A stretch of DNA of 64,000 nucleotides from Gerris lacustris. Lineage: Eukaryota; Arthropoda; Insecta; Hemiptera; Gerridae. Shown here piece after piece: positions 12,097 to 22,989 of the stretch (positions are counted from its first letter, which is position 1; the number at the start of each line of letters is the position of its first letter). Made by a program: the position numbers and the translations under genes. The DNA lies in NCBI GenBank assembly GCA_951217055.1, contig OX578282.1, positions 45,126,329 to 45,190,328 on the forward strand, written 5' to 3'. The notes under the pieces are model-generated. The model saw only the letters and a list, made by a program, of their open reading frames with translations, was not told the DNA's origin and ran no database searches.

Positions 12097-12351
12097 TTAA
12101 TCTCCGAAATGAAGAAGACTCACTTCTTACCAATTCTTTTTATTATGTAACTCTATATCCTCCACAATCGGCACTGATAATGACGTTACGAATGCTGAAA
12201 GCTGCTTTGTAAAATTGAAATTTGTTAATTTAATTTTACAAAGCAGCTTTCAGCATTCGTAAGGTCATTATCAGTGCCGCTTGTGGAGGATATAGAGTTA
12301 CATAATAAAAAAAATGGGTAAGAAGTGAGTCTTCTTCATTTCGGAGATTAA
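12097..12351. mobile_element. Hairpin (foldback) element with 120-bp arms
   Basis: The arms at 12097-12216 and 12232-12351 are near-perfect reverse complements separated by a 15-bp loop. Both outer ends are TTAA followed by TCTCCG (and its complement), which is compatible with a TTAA target duplication as made by piggyBac-type transposases. There is no coding content. It could also be a local inverted duplication. If transcribed, it would give a long hairpin RNA. Confidence 0.75.
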
Positions 12352-12524
12352 ATTAACAAATTTAAATTTATATTATTTCTATAAGATGACCTCCATGTAG
12401 ACGCTCCTTAATATGGCAACGTATATCTGTATTGTAAAAAGTTAATGATCATTCGATATTTGCTGTCCAATTATAATTAGAGAATATAAATTCCACTTTG
12501 GTTTAATAATTTAATTAAATAGTA

Positions 12525-13325
12525 CAGGGGGGCGTGGGAAACGGACATTTTCTTACGCGCTGGTAAGACGTGGGGATGAGGTAATGGTGTCATTCAATGC
12601 AGCAGGTGTTGCCCTTGAAGACTCATTCAGCACAATGTCCAGAGTGTATGCTACAGCATCAATCAATATTCGCATATGATCCTTACGTTCGTTGTGGTGA
12701 ATCTGTTTCCGCGACTTTACAAACATTTCGTCGCGAATTCAACATCAAAAACCGCTTCATAGTCCCAAAGTGACGGTCTGGTGTGCGTTTAATAATTGGG
12801 CTGTATTTCTTTCAAGAGGGTGGTGCAACTGTCACGGTGACCTCAGAGCGTTACATAAGAATGATCGATTTTTTGCGACCTGAGCTTCGAAGGAGGACCA
12901 ATCTGCGAAACATGTGGTTCCAACAAGATGAGGCTACCGCTCGGACATACAGAACTTCTATGGCTGTTCTTAAGGCCATGATCCCTGTCCAACTTATCTC
13001 ACGACATGGTGATATCCCGTGGCCACCCAGGTCACCAGATTTATCTAAATGCGATTTCTTTTTATGAGGATATTTAAAAGCACATGTTTATGAATCAAAA
13101 CCTCGGACACTGGATGCATTGAAGATCGCTGGAATCGACAGACAAAATGTTGGAAGGAGTAAAAGGAAATTTTCGGGAACACCACCACCATGTTATTTTT
13201 CGTACATGACCCACTGTTTTAGGCATTGTTTAAGCTATCTGTTTCTACATTTTAATAAAGTTTACATACATAATTACCTAAGTTCTGATTATTTGAAAAA
13301 TGTCCGTTTTCCATGCCCCACCCTG
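12525..13325 (+). mobile_element. Deleted mariner-like transposon with TIRs and TA duplication
   Basis: Terminal inverted repeats of about 28 bp begin CAGGG and share AACGGACATTTT at 12525 and, inverted, at 13325. TA dinucleotides at 12523-12524 and 13326-13327 flank the unit. At 801 bp it is shorter than an autonomous IS630-Tc1-mariner element (about 1.3 kb). The helix-turn-helix part and the catalytic part survive, but the middle is deleted and frameshifted. It is non-autonomous. Confidence 0.85.
12660..13190 (+). pseudogene. Mariner-like transposase remnant
   Basis: A helix-turn-helix-like segment (FAYDPYVRCGESV, then FRREFNIKNRF) is read at about 12665-12760. After a deletion comes VTVWCAF, and after a frameshift near 12790 the frame at 12783-13067 continues. 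That frame contains MWFQQDEATA and WPPRSPDLSKCDFF, the second and third catalytic aspartate regions of the DDE/D family. A stop codon replaces the expected Trp after DFFL, and the sequence GYLKAHVYESKPRTLDALK continues in frame beyond it. There are 41 residues between the QQD aspartate and the KCD aspartate, which suggests a DD41D-type (rosa-like) member. It cannot make an active protein. Confidence 0.85.
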
Positions 13326-15339
13326 TATTTTATAGCCTTTTTAAAATTATAAGTCATCTTCAAGAGTTTCGTACCTTTCAAGGGCAATCCACAACTTACT
13401 CGATAGTTGGAATTTGATAAATAGCTTTTAAGGTACTACCCTATTTTCAAGCATTAAGCGTACATGTTCACATCCAGCTGCGATAATAAAAAGGAAAATG
13501 CACAACAGTGCCTCTCAGAATTTTAAAAAGCAACATTGATTTAACTATTTCTTTGAATATGGCTGGTTCATGATTATAATCAACTATTTGATTGAGTTAT
13601 GCTGTATAGTTGATTAAGTTACCTTCAACTAAGTTATGTTGAGAAGTTTAGTAATATTAGTTAATATAGTGTAGTTAATATAGTTCCACTAGATTGGTTC
13701 CAGTTATATTCTAATATAATTGAAAAAATCTACCACTGAGTAGATTTTTATTTCAATTTTGGCTCAAGCTCGGTTTCTTTCTGTTATTTTTCTTTGCTAG
13801 TTAAAGTATGAAGCTTCGGTCAAGACTCTTTCCTCGTAAAACTTATCTTCAAAACTTAATACAGGCCATAAAACTTTTTAAAAAAAACTCCACTAAGATA
13901 TTTCAGTTTCTTTTTGCTTCACCTTTATTTAAACCCGTTCCAAACTCTGCAATGTAAATAAGATAATTAAACTCACAGCGGTATGAAAACTTGAGCAAAC
14001 AGAAATAAAACATTAAACTAAATTATCTGTCTTGCTCAGGACTTTCACATTGTTGAAGGATGCAGTTTAAAATGTTAACAACAAAATAAATAATTTCAAC
14101 CACAAATCTAGGTGACCAAATAAATGTTAACCCTTGTTTTTATATTTCTCCTCCTAATCATAATTAACGTTCTTCATCTATAAAATCACAAATACAATTA
14201 TTTTTGTCAGTTTTAGTTACCTTTTGTTCTCACATTTCTTCTTCATTGGAGGTCTTCTTTTTGTTTTTTTTTCTTTAAATGTCTACCCTCAGAGTAAGGA
14301 AGGGGTAGAGGGAACAATCCGATTTGAAAAGTGGTTCATTATGCTCTCCCCCTATACTAAACCTTCCAAGCGAGCTCAATCCGAACTAAAGTGATCACGT
14401 GGTCACTGGTATTCCTTTTCCTATTGGTCTATTCCTTTTCCTTCCGTTGTCACAGACGCTTGTCAACACATCCTTATCAATATCAGTAGCATTTATTTGA
14501 TATCCCACTCAAAGAAGATTGCTATTGGTTATCTAGGAACTGTTACACGTTTATTAACGACGCTACTGCCTTTAGATAATATAATATAGATAATAACAAC
14601 AAACAATAAAGTACATATTTATAAATAAAACTGTATTAAAAATAAAAATATTAAATGTCGCGGATGGTTAAAATCGTTTAGCGAATTTTCGAAGAAAATT
14701 AAACTATATGCAATGGCTTCAAAATTTTATAAAATTTTTTCCATGGAAATCCGTTTTAGACCATTCTGAATCGATTCCTAAACTTTAACACTCAGGCGAT
14801 ATCTCTCCTTAGGATGCACTTACAAATTTCAAACAAATTTTAAAATGTCAATAATATCAAAAGAGAGGATGAGTTCGTTGGCCAGAATTTTTGGAGTGCA
14901 TTTAGGGGTTAAAATATGACAATTTAGGGTCAAATACGTGGTTTTTCCATTTTACCGCCCTTGTTTTGTCTTCGATTAGTTTTGACTTGATAGCAACCCA
15001 GCATCAGTTCAACTATTTGCCACTAGGAGCGCCACGTTCTCAACTATTGTCACCGACGAGCTAGAACGGACGCCTTCCGGCAGTCAGTCTTTCACTAGCA
15101 GTCACTCATGTATATTCACTCTTATTATTTCTTATATTCTGTGTAACAATCTAGGTGCTTAGTGGATTCTCAGTGTATATTATACTCTAACCGTAGTTAT
15201 AAATCAGTTATTCAAGAATCTATGGGTGTTGTTTTATTAATCTTACGTTATGTTTGAATCTAAATCTAAATCAAACATAACGTAATCAGAACCATTAAAG
15301 AATCAAACGTAAAGTAAGCATAAACACCCCTCTTATATG
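13326..15339. other. AT-rich intergenic DNA with small hairpins
   Basis: No gene recognised. It contains a short hairpin near 13725-13752 (AAAAATCTAC / GTAGATTTTT), a degenerate AGTTAATATAGTT-type repetition at 13560-13700, and a strong stem at 15243-15285. Segments at 14650-15000 read like repeat-derived sequence, but I could not match them to another copy in the window. Confidence 0.5.
15243..15285. repeat. 15-bp perfect stem with 13-nt loop
   Basis: TTACGTTATGTTTGA is followed by a 13-nt AATCTAAA-type spacer and its exact reverse complement. Flanking GGGTGTT and AACACCC further out are also complementary, which suggests a larger decayed inverted repeat. Confidence 0.85.
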
Positions 15340-15480
15340 AAAATATGACGAAAGTGTACATAACAACAACTAATGTACTCTTAAAGAGCTTTCCAATGAC
15401 ATGGATCTTGAAGGGTAAATACTATTTTGACATTTGTACCCCGTACCCCTGTGTACCAATTTTTTTTTTTTTTTTTTATC
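15340..15480 (+). repeat. Family E fragment
   Basis: AAAGAGCTTTCCAATGACAT, a TTTTGACATTTGTACCCC segment and GTGTACCAATTTT correspond to the same ordered words in the duplicated block at 29215-30615. It ends in a T-run at about 15461-15478. Confidence 0.55.
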
Positions 15481-17003
15481 CATCCAAATTCTAAACCAAA
15501 ATTTTCCTATATTATTATAAGCTAATAATACGCAGCTTTCTTTGAAAATTCGCTCATTAAGTCATGGTGCATGACTGGACTTTTTAAATTAGTTTGATCA
15601 ATTCTTCAATAATATAACAATAAAAGCAAACTACCAAATCAATTTAAAGAAAATGACATAAACATAAACAGATTCCAGCTTTTCAAAAATAATCGACAAA
15701 TTAATTTATTTTAAGCTCTCCAATGTAACATGGGGAATATACACCCCTTTTGTAGTACTCTTTTTTTCATTTCCCATTAGTGCGAAGCAAACAGTAAACG
15801 AAGGAAGAAATGGTTGGGAAAATCCACAGAAAATTAATTTGTGGGAACCGGATACAAAAGCTGGTAATTTGTAAGGCGTTATTTATATTTTGTGTGGTCA
15901 CTGAATGGTAAAAGGGTGGTAAAGGGCTTACAAGTGTGAATAAAACCAGGGGAGTTTTTTGTTTGTTTGTTTGGTATGATGAATCATACAATTGTTAAAC
16001 TGTATGAATGAGGGTGAAGAACGGTTAGGTTTTGGACAGTTAATTTCTTTAGAAGGGGGATGATAGAAAGAAAAGGGGTTGAAAACGTTACCAAGTACAG
16101 ATTTAACAAGGAACAAAAAAAATTGTGTTTTAAGAGCTGTAAAAATGATAAAATTGAAAGAAAGATGGCGATGAGAAACGGCGTCGAAATATTGTTGCAA
16201 AAAAAAATCATCCCCCTTTTTACAAAAAGCAATATATTTTGAGAGGTTGTGTTTTTTCAACCCTTTTCTCTTCTATTTTACCGAGTACAGATTGAATTAG
16301 AAAATGCCTATATTGGAGGATTTGTTAACGTGGTAATAAAACTTTTTTTTAACCTCATAACTTTTATTAAACGCATGATTGGCCAATCGAAATATGTTCA
16401 GACCAATGTGTCATTGATAAACAAAATATCGACTTCTAAAATTAAAACAAGCTTAGACTAAAATTCTATAGTCTAAGCTTCCTCGCTAGAGGGTTATCAT
16501 AAAATGTGTTGTGTCACAAACTTATTATCATAAAAGTTATCTTTTGGAGGGTTCATTTGAACTCATTGCAGTGATCGTTCTCGAGAGAATTGCTCTTGAA
16601 GCCTTAGACCCCATCAAGACAATATAATTTGCCAGACATTGAACTATTGTCACAAAATAACTTAAAACCTTTTTTTTTTTTTTTCACTTTATTGAGTAAC
16701 ACAACTACATATATAAATGTTATAAGTCTTAATGATACAAGTTTGTTTCGGGCATTGAATTACTTGAGAAAGGTAGTAGTCCATTGACTACTCCTTTAGG
16801 CATGAGGATAACTTAAAACCTAAGTTAGAAATCAGACCTCTTAGTTATTATTTATATCTTTAAAAAAATATTAAAAGTTAAAATAAAAAAAAAGTTAAAT
16901 ATATTAGTCTTAAATTGCAAAAAAATTAATAACTATTTTTAATTAACATAACTAAAACACAAATATACTTGTAATGTATATTAAGTAATATACATTACAA
17001 GTA
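15481..17003. other. AT-rich DNA with one repeated block
   Basis: No recognised gene. Overlapping frames at 15928-16260 have no domain. The block 16079-16185 (GAAAACGTTACCAAGTACAG onward) recurs in direct orientation at 17498-17602. A perfect 19-bp-arm palindrome lies at 16965-17004, and a T-run at 16671-16684. Confidence 0.6.
16079..16185 (+). repeat. Direct repeat, copy 1 (second at 17498-17602)
   Basis: About 105 bp shared with 17498-17602. Both copies include AACGTTACCAAG, AGATTTAAC.AGGAACAAAA and GAAAGAAAGATGGCGATGAG, at roughly 90 percent identity by eye. The second copy lies inside the inverted-repeat-bounded unit at 17004-17672. Confidence 0.8.
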
Positions 17004-17004
17004 T
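16965..17004. repeat. Perfect 19-bp-arm palindrome
   Basis: ATACTTGTAATGTATATTA, spacer AG, then its exact complement. It abuts the left terminal inverted repeat of the unit at 17004-17672. A diverged half of it (ACGTGTAATGT, read inverted) is also found beyond the right repeat. Confidence 0.9.
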
Positions 17005-17672
17005 TTCATCATTAAATAGAATAAACACACATAAATGAAGCGTATTAAAATAATAGTCACTCCCAATAACTGATAATATGCTGATAATATTAAGCTAAAC
17101 TAGTTCACTCAGCTAAAAGCTATTATGAATAATATCGATAGTTTGGATTTTGATAGTATGCTGAAAGGAGCCATAGACAAACCATTGATAAATGATGTCA
17201 TAGAGAAATATGAAACGATATTAAACAGCTTATTTTAAAAATCAATTAATGGTGTGAACCCACTGTACAGGACTCACATTAAAAATATAAATATAAATTT
17301 GCTGCTCTAACAGTAACATCAGTATCTTCATTCGGACCCCCATATAAAATTTCGAAAAGCTTTGTTATACATTCGTACTCAGGGTTTAACTATTGCAACA
17401 TATGTAACAATCAACAACTTGAGGACTCAGGCCATAATATACTGTTTCAATGTCCGACATACGAACTATCAGAAAACAATACTTACCAACGGGTATGAAA
17501 ACGTTACCAAGAACAGATTTAACGAGGAACAAAAACATTGTGGTTTAAAAGCTGTAAAAATTATAAAGTTGAAAGAAAGATGGCGATGAGAAACGGAGTG
17601 GGAGAAACGGTGGGATTGATTAGTATTTAATTACGCTTTAGCTAAGTGTGTTTATTCTATTTAATGATGAAA
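17004..17672. mobile_element. Unit bounded by perfect 27-bp inverted repeats
   Basis: Left 17004-17030 and right 17646-17672 are exact reverse complements (TTTCATCATTAAATAGAATA plus seven more bases). Inside, one frame near 17400-17470 reads CNNQQLEDSGHN followed by ILFQCPTYE, resembling the terminal zinc knuckle of a non-LTR retrotransposon. The interior may therefore be a retroelement fragment captured between transposon ends. No transposase is seen. Confidence 0.6.
17498..17602 (+). repeat. Direct repeat, copy 2
   Basis: Partner of 16079-16185. It ends with GATGGCGATGAGAAACGG. Confidence 0.8.
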
Positions 17673-17727
17673 AATTATTTCTTACTTTACATTACACGTA
17701 CATTTGTGATTTATTAATATTAATTGC

Positions 17728-18378
17728 TTCCGAGCTTACCGAAGGTAAAGCAAGCATTGTGTTCACTTTTGAGGACAAAAACATTTTTTGTCCTCGATTT
17801 TAAAAATTCCAAGACAGAAATCCGTTTCAGACATCAGGGGACATTTTTGATCTCGTGTCTGTCTGTCTGAAAAAAGTAGACCGATTTTGATGAAATTTGG
17901 TAGAGAGGTTCATTTTACCAATGCCCAGGACGAATTCGATGGACAACATTATCGGCCCAAGCGCTTGCGCACAACGCTCGCATAAAGGTGAATTTCAAAT
18001 TCAAAATTGGAATTTTAGGTCGGGAAAAAAATCTAACTTCAAACATTTTTTTCATATACAACTTTTTAGTAAAACCAACAGCGACACCGCTATGAAGTGT
18101 TAAAGATCGCTAAAACTATTATGCATTAGCTTTTATTGTGGAGAGAACGCGGGGAGGGAGATAGACGAGGGGAATAGGAAGTGGCTTGGTTCCCCCACCT
18201 CTCTATTTGAGCTACCTCTTCAATAGCACAGCGAGCCTAGGGACCTCAAGACCAAGCGATCAGGCTTCATTCGGGGGGAAATGAAATAAATTAGACAATA
18301 ATGAATTTTAAAAGCCTAAAATAATACGCGATAGGACGCGAGGAAGCTATGTGCCACTCTAATTGGCAGTGTATTTCT
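17728..18378 (+). repeat. Chimeric repeat: family A ends, family B middle
   Basis: 17728-17869 is the family A head (GCTTCCGAGCTTACCGAAGG through CCAAGACAGAAATCC to a GTCTGTCTGTCTG run). Directly after the run, at 17870-18110, the sequence becomes family B (GTAGACCGATTTTGATGAAA, then CGCTTGCGCACAACGCTCGC). At about 18275-18378 the family A tail returns (ATTAGACAATAATG, then GAGGAAGCTATGTGCC). The unit has both family A ends, so the B module replaces the A middle. Confidence 0.8.
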
Positions 18379-19855
18379 TTTTTTGCAGTTTAAGTTAATT
18401 AAGTAGGTATTTTATGAATTGCCAACTCAAACCTAGCGAGGGGAGCCAGCAATCAATCGAAAATTGCTACAATTAGAAACCATGATTTTCATTTGATAAA
18501 AATCTAATCTAAAAATATCTTTAGTTATATAGTTCTGTATTATATATGTAAAGGTATCATGTTTGTAAACGATAGTGTTTATTTGTTGAGAAAGAAAAAA
18601 GAGGAATTTTAAACACGGAAATGGTAAAGAATACCGCTACAATGTAGAGAAAATATATAAGAATAGACCGACAATTTTCATATACGAGTACACAATTACT
18701 CGGTCCAGTGTCTTCTATTTGTAAAATGTTTCTAGTTACATTTAATTATTATTGAACATTATTTCAAGATTTACCATTCAACTTAAGCTCAACTCTGCAA
18801 GCTATTTTCTAAGGAAATAGATTTTTCCCGGCAAACTTATATGGTAGGATTTGTTAAATCAGAGTGGTGCAAACGGTTTCGAGAAATCATTTTTAAATTT
18901 TTTATTTTCATACTTAGCGGGGGGAGGGGGTGTATATTTTTTTTTTTTCACAGACATTTTTAATAACCACATTTTTGGACTCAGGCTACTTAAAACGTTT
19001 AAATCCATCAAAATTGAGATCACAATCACACATCCGATACCACCATACTTTTTCTCTATATCTTCATCATTGTCATTCCTGGACAATCTTCTTCTATTCA
19101 TTTCTATTACCATCTTCGCACTCCATCCTCCATGTTCATTGCTACTAGGTCTTCATCCATCTAGTCTATTGATCGTCTATAGTCTATTAGGTCTTCATCC
19201 ATCTAGTCCATTGATCGTCTATAGTCTATATACTATGTTATCAGAAAAAAAATACCAGTTGCATATGTTTGTGGTGTGAGGCAGTCTATTTTAAAATTAA
19301 ATTTCTACGAAGTATCGATATTAAATCTAAAACGAATTAAAGGTTTCAGAAGTATACTAGACTAGGAAGTGTCTGATTGATATTTTGACTGGGTTTTGTT
19401 GACTAGTAGCGCCTCTAGACAATGTAAGGGGTGGTGGGGTCCAGGAGGCGCTTAGAAACCTGCGCCCCTAGTTGCACCCTCCCGTAGCGCCCCCCGGCGC
19501 CCCAGTCTACGCTTAGTCAACCCTACCTCGAGTGTCGCTCCGCGCCCTCTTATCTACCTATTAACCGCGTCGACTTATTACTCAACATTATCTTGGATTT
19601 TATCAAACCAATATACCCAATAATAAAGGTTTTTTTTGTTTTTTCTTTTAATTTGTTAATTACCTCCGGGAGAAAATTTGGTTCGGTAAAAATATGTTGG
19701 ATGTACTTTGAATAATTAAAATAACATTGATTTAGGTGAATAAAAAAAAATAAGGAAAGGATAATGAGACATCATCAACCTCCTGATCTAATATAACCAG
19801 GTAATGATTTTATACTAGCAAAATTAATTAGGATATGGACATATATTAATTAATA

Positions 19856-19858
<3 letters not shown>
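18379..19858. other. Low-complexity region, no gene recognised
   Basis: A 142-codon frame starting at 18851 crosses a G-run, a T-run and a tandem repeat and has no domain, so I do not call it. A short GC-rich patch at 19405-19560 contains several GGCGC and GCGCC words but no readable gene. Confidence 0.55.
19146..19229. repeat. 42-bp tandem duplication
   Basis: TAGGTCTTCATCCATCTAGT plus 22 further bases is repeated head to tail at 19146 and 19188 with one substitution. The copies must be recent, or the unit is being maintained. Confidence 0.93.

Positions 19859-19948
<90 letters not shown>
19859..19948. repeat. (TA)n microsatellite
   Basis: An uninterrupted TA array of about 90 bp. Confidence 0.98.
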
Positions 19949-19949
<1 letters not shown>

Positions 19950-21059
19950 TGAGGTGGTTGATAAAATTGCAATTAAATATTTTTCTAATTTAAAACTAGG
20001 TTACAGATTCTGTTACTAGTAGTATTTGATCACGATATAAATAGATTTCTATGAGTACATAATACTTTAAATCTAAATTAAATTACACTAAATATTTAAT
20101 TAATATGTTAATTTTATTAAAATAAATCTAATTAATTTGATTGTTTTAGGAATATTTTGTCGTAGGGGTTTCTGAAGCGAGTTCGGATTAGAGGTACTAC
20201 CTCAACTTGTGGCTAGATATTAGGTCTTTACCTGATTCCCGGGAATGGAGATTAGGATGGGAATAGGGATAGGATGGTCAATCCCAGGATTACATTATTA
20301 ATTAATAAGTAGCTGTTTCGACGATGTACCGAAATATGGTACGTAAATTTGGTTGTTTGCTGCAGACATTTTTTTTTAATTTTAAAATTAATTAATAATA
20401 TTACTTATTTGAAATAATTCATTCATTATCTACCGTAGTGAGTTATTTATTGATAAAAATTAATTAAACATTGGTAATAATTAATTATTTAATATAAAGA
20501 TAATATAATATTACATAATATAATAATATATTAGATAATATTATTTAATAATAAAGATTATTAATTATTTTGAATTACATGTTTAATAAAGTTGGTATTG
20601 TTTTTACTTCACTATATTATATTAATAAAAAAAATATTCCGTATTCTCAATTGATCTAAATTAAAATTAAAAGTGTGAACAACGTCGTGAACTTCAAATC
20701 ATCTGACAATTAAATCAAAGAGTACTGACAACTAGTTATCAAGTATTAGTTATCCTACATGGCGATAGAGTACTAAGAACCCGACAGTATTGTAGTATTG
20801 CTGGTATTCTAGAATACCCATCACAGTGACAAATACAAAATGACAATTTTTTTCATTATCAAAGAGTTTGGTGGGGAAATAGTAAGATCGTTAAGATCTT
20901 TATCATATTGTAATAAGTAGAGCAAAGTACCTTCCCTACAAGATGGTGTTATTGAATTGCACTATTGTACACTGGAAATACAAAAAATACTAATGTAGAC
21001 ATATAGATATTCTAGGATACTGATTGCGCTAACAAAAGAAACTCCGTGGCGTGACAGCT
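19949..21059. other. Very AT-rich DNA, nothing recognised
   Basis: Dominated by TTAATTAATAATATTA-type words. No frames or repeats of note beyond low complexity. Confidence 0.6.
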
Positions 21060-21240
21060 TCTATTCTTTTAAGCTGAGGGACTTTTACGCCCGAAGACTA
21101 CACAGGTGTACTTTGAACCTTTGAACAAACCCGGGTAGTGGCAGGATTTGTATCAACCCAACATTGGATTGACACAAGACAACCAAACTCTTGACACATG
21201 AGTGAAGTGTTACTCAGTAAGCCATATCTCCACTTCTGGG
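21060..21240 (-). repeat. Possible tRNA-like SINE relic
   Basis: The minus strand reads GTGGAGATATGGCTTACTGA, then a GGGTTGATACAAATCCTGCC segment about 70 bp later. These resemble degenerate A and B boxes. Ends and target duplications are not visible. Confidence 0.35.
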
Positions 21241-21327
21241 ATCGACATTTATCGAACCGTCAGGAAAATGTTTGACCATGGTTTTAGTGGCCGAAACCTG
21301 CTAACGCTTAACTCTTTCGAAAAGCTC

Positions 21328-21510
21328 CTTTTTTTTTCTTTAAAAAAAAGCTGGGTAAGCGGGAATCGAACCTAGATATCTGTGGTCACCCATCCAAGTT
21401 TTAGCCACGCCCGATACTGACTAACTTAACTTGACTAACTTTAATGATTGAGAGTCAACTACTCCCCTACTCGAGCTACCAAGCTACTATACAACTACCA
21501 TTTAACCACC
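21328..21510 (-). mobile_element. 5S-rRNA-like SINE fragment
   Basis: The minus strand at 21382-21414 reads TCGGGCGTGGCTAAAACTTG followed by GATGGGTGACCAC. This matches the 3' internal-promoter half of 5S rRNA (the GGG..GGTTAGTACTTGGATGGG region). It continues into GGTTCGATTCCCGC and then an A-rich tail at 21328-21348, which is the expected polarity for a retroposed SINE on this strand. 5S-derived (SINE3-like) families are known in other animals. The family here is not identified, and the 5' boundary near 21510 is a guess. Confidence 0.55.
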
Positions 21511-21629
21511 GTGCAGAGCCTATAGGTCTGCCAAGGAGCTATTACAAATACACACTTAATGATTGACAAGAGGTTAATATGCCACTCCATAATCTAAATA
21601 AACTTTACAATTGACTCATGCAACCGGAT

Positions 21630-21770
21630 TGGCATCACTTCACACAAGCAGCTATCCATTTATAAGCCAATATGTTGGGTGAACAGATCTCCGAGCGTAA
21701 GGCCCCTTGCCAGAGTCGGTAATCAAAGCCGGACCTTCTGCTCCCTATTCCTTATTACACTAACAATACA
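21630..21770 (-). repeat. Repeat shared with 60245-60355
   Basis: CACTTCACACAAGCAGCTAT, CCATTTATA and GGTGAACA match in order CACTTCACATAAGCAGCTAC, CCATTTATA and AGTGAACA at 60270. On the minus strand a CCGGCTTTGATTACCGAC segment occupies the place of a B-box-like segment in the other copy. Probably a diverged SINE family. Confidence 0.55.
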
Positions 21771-21897
21771 ATATATAATGAATGTATGTATGTATAATAG
21801 CAGTTCCCTCGGGCACTTATGGCTATATCTAGCCATTAACTCTAATGTTAAGATTCTTTCTAATGAATAGCGATTTTTTTTTTTTTTTATTAAAAAA

Positions 21898-22290
21898 TAA
21901 TTTTTAAAAAAATAGTCTGCCATTTTGTGTGGCACATTGTTTCCTCGCGTCCAAATATTGGATGAATGGTCAAATGAAATTTGGAGCTGTTCCGATTTAA
22001 CAGTGGAGTCGCATTAATTTTTATTCAATATTAAAAGTGTGCAAATGGTTTTAGTTAATTTGGGACCAACAGTATGTTAATGATTACCTACAATATAAAT
22101 TGAAGGAAAATTCGAGCAATTAGGCTTTAAAATATGTTGGTTCGGTAAAAAATAAATGACAGGCTGATAGACCGTCCGACCGACACGAGACCATAAATGT
22201 TCACTGACGTCTGAAACTGATCTCTGTCCAGAAAGTTTTGAATTTGAAGACAAAAAGTTTTTATCTTCAGTAAGATCGGAAGTAGTTAGT
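21898..22290 (-). repeat. Family A copy, broken
   Basis: The tail signature (AATAGTCTGCCA, CACATTGTTTCCTCGCG) lies at 21905-21955. The head half (ATATGTTGGTTCG, GACCGACACGAGACC, TCAGTAAGATCGGAAG) lies at 22130-22280. The middle half-repeats are missing. Confidence 0.75.
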
Positions 22291-22379
22291 GCTTGAAATT
22301 AACAGAAATTGCCGATGGCAGATTTAATCCTGTAATAATTAATCTCTTTACTTAAAATTGTAAACATCATAAGAATATT

Positions 22380-22700
22380 TTTTACTTTCTCATATAAAGA
22401 GAAACTAATCTGATGACGCGAAAATTCGAATTTACACGTTTTGAGGTCTCCTGAGTCCCAAAAAGTAGCTTTTAAAAAATGTCTGTTTGTCGTCAGTGCA
22501 GACGCATAGAGCCTAAACTACGGGGACGATTTTGCGAAATTTGGCATCCATGTTCAGAAAAATCATCAAACCTAACGCCAAATCGAGAAATTAATTTCAG
22601 CTCCATATTTTAGGGGCGCTACCCCTCAAAATCACTGAAAACAAAACGTGAAAAAGAATTATTTTTCGAAAACGATTTCGACGATTTGGATTAAAAAAAT
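22380..22700 (+). repeat. Family D repeat copy
   Basis: Ordered words shared with 32510 and 33080 are: AAAAAATGTCTG, CAGACGCATAGAGCC, the core GACGATTTTGCGAAATTTGG, then ATCAAACC..GAAATTAATTT and GGCGCTACCCCTCAAAAT. The copy at 28880 is in inverted orientation. The open frames are broken and no protein is recognised. Confidence 0.7.
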
Positions 22701-22989
22701 CTAAAATGTAGTCCATTTAAATACGAATCTAACGATATAAGACGATTTCCCTGGAAAAAGTTTCTGAGAAAATAGCTTAAAATGCGGACAGAGAGAAGCC
22801 AAGTTCGATACCCCGCCGAGGAGAAGTTATTGTTAAGATGCATTTTGATAAAATGTTCGATAATAATTAAATTTACCTAAAATCTAATAAATGGAATAAA
22901 CACTGGACTAAGTAATTATGAACTCGTATACGATAAAGTTTGTCGGAATTGTCTGTGAAAGGTTGTTTCTTTAATGAAATTATGCATTA
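22701..22989. other. AT-rich DNA, nothing recognised
   Basis: No domain, tRNA box or terminal repeat seen. Confidence 0.5.

Noticed and set aside
13725..13752. Hairpin followed by T-run as a bacterial-type terminator
   Set aside because: The window is eukaryotic and there is no gene upstream; a chance or repeat-derived stem.
15928..16260. Overlapping frames of 60-110 codons on both strands
   Set aside because: AT-biased low-complexity sequence with three overlapping frames and no domain.
18851..19279. 142-codon open frame
   Set aside because: It runs through a G-run, a T-run and a 42-bp tandem duplication and has no recognisable domain.
19405..19560. GC-rich patch as a CpG-island promoter
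   Set aside because: Too short, without an adjacent gene or transcript signal. It may simply be a fragment of an unrecognised repeat.
22396..22411. CTGATGACGCGAAAA as a hammerhead core
   Set aside because: Only three bases separate the two boxes, so stem II cannot form.
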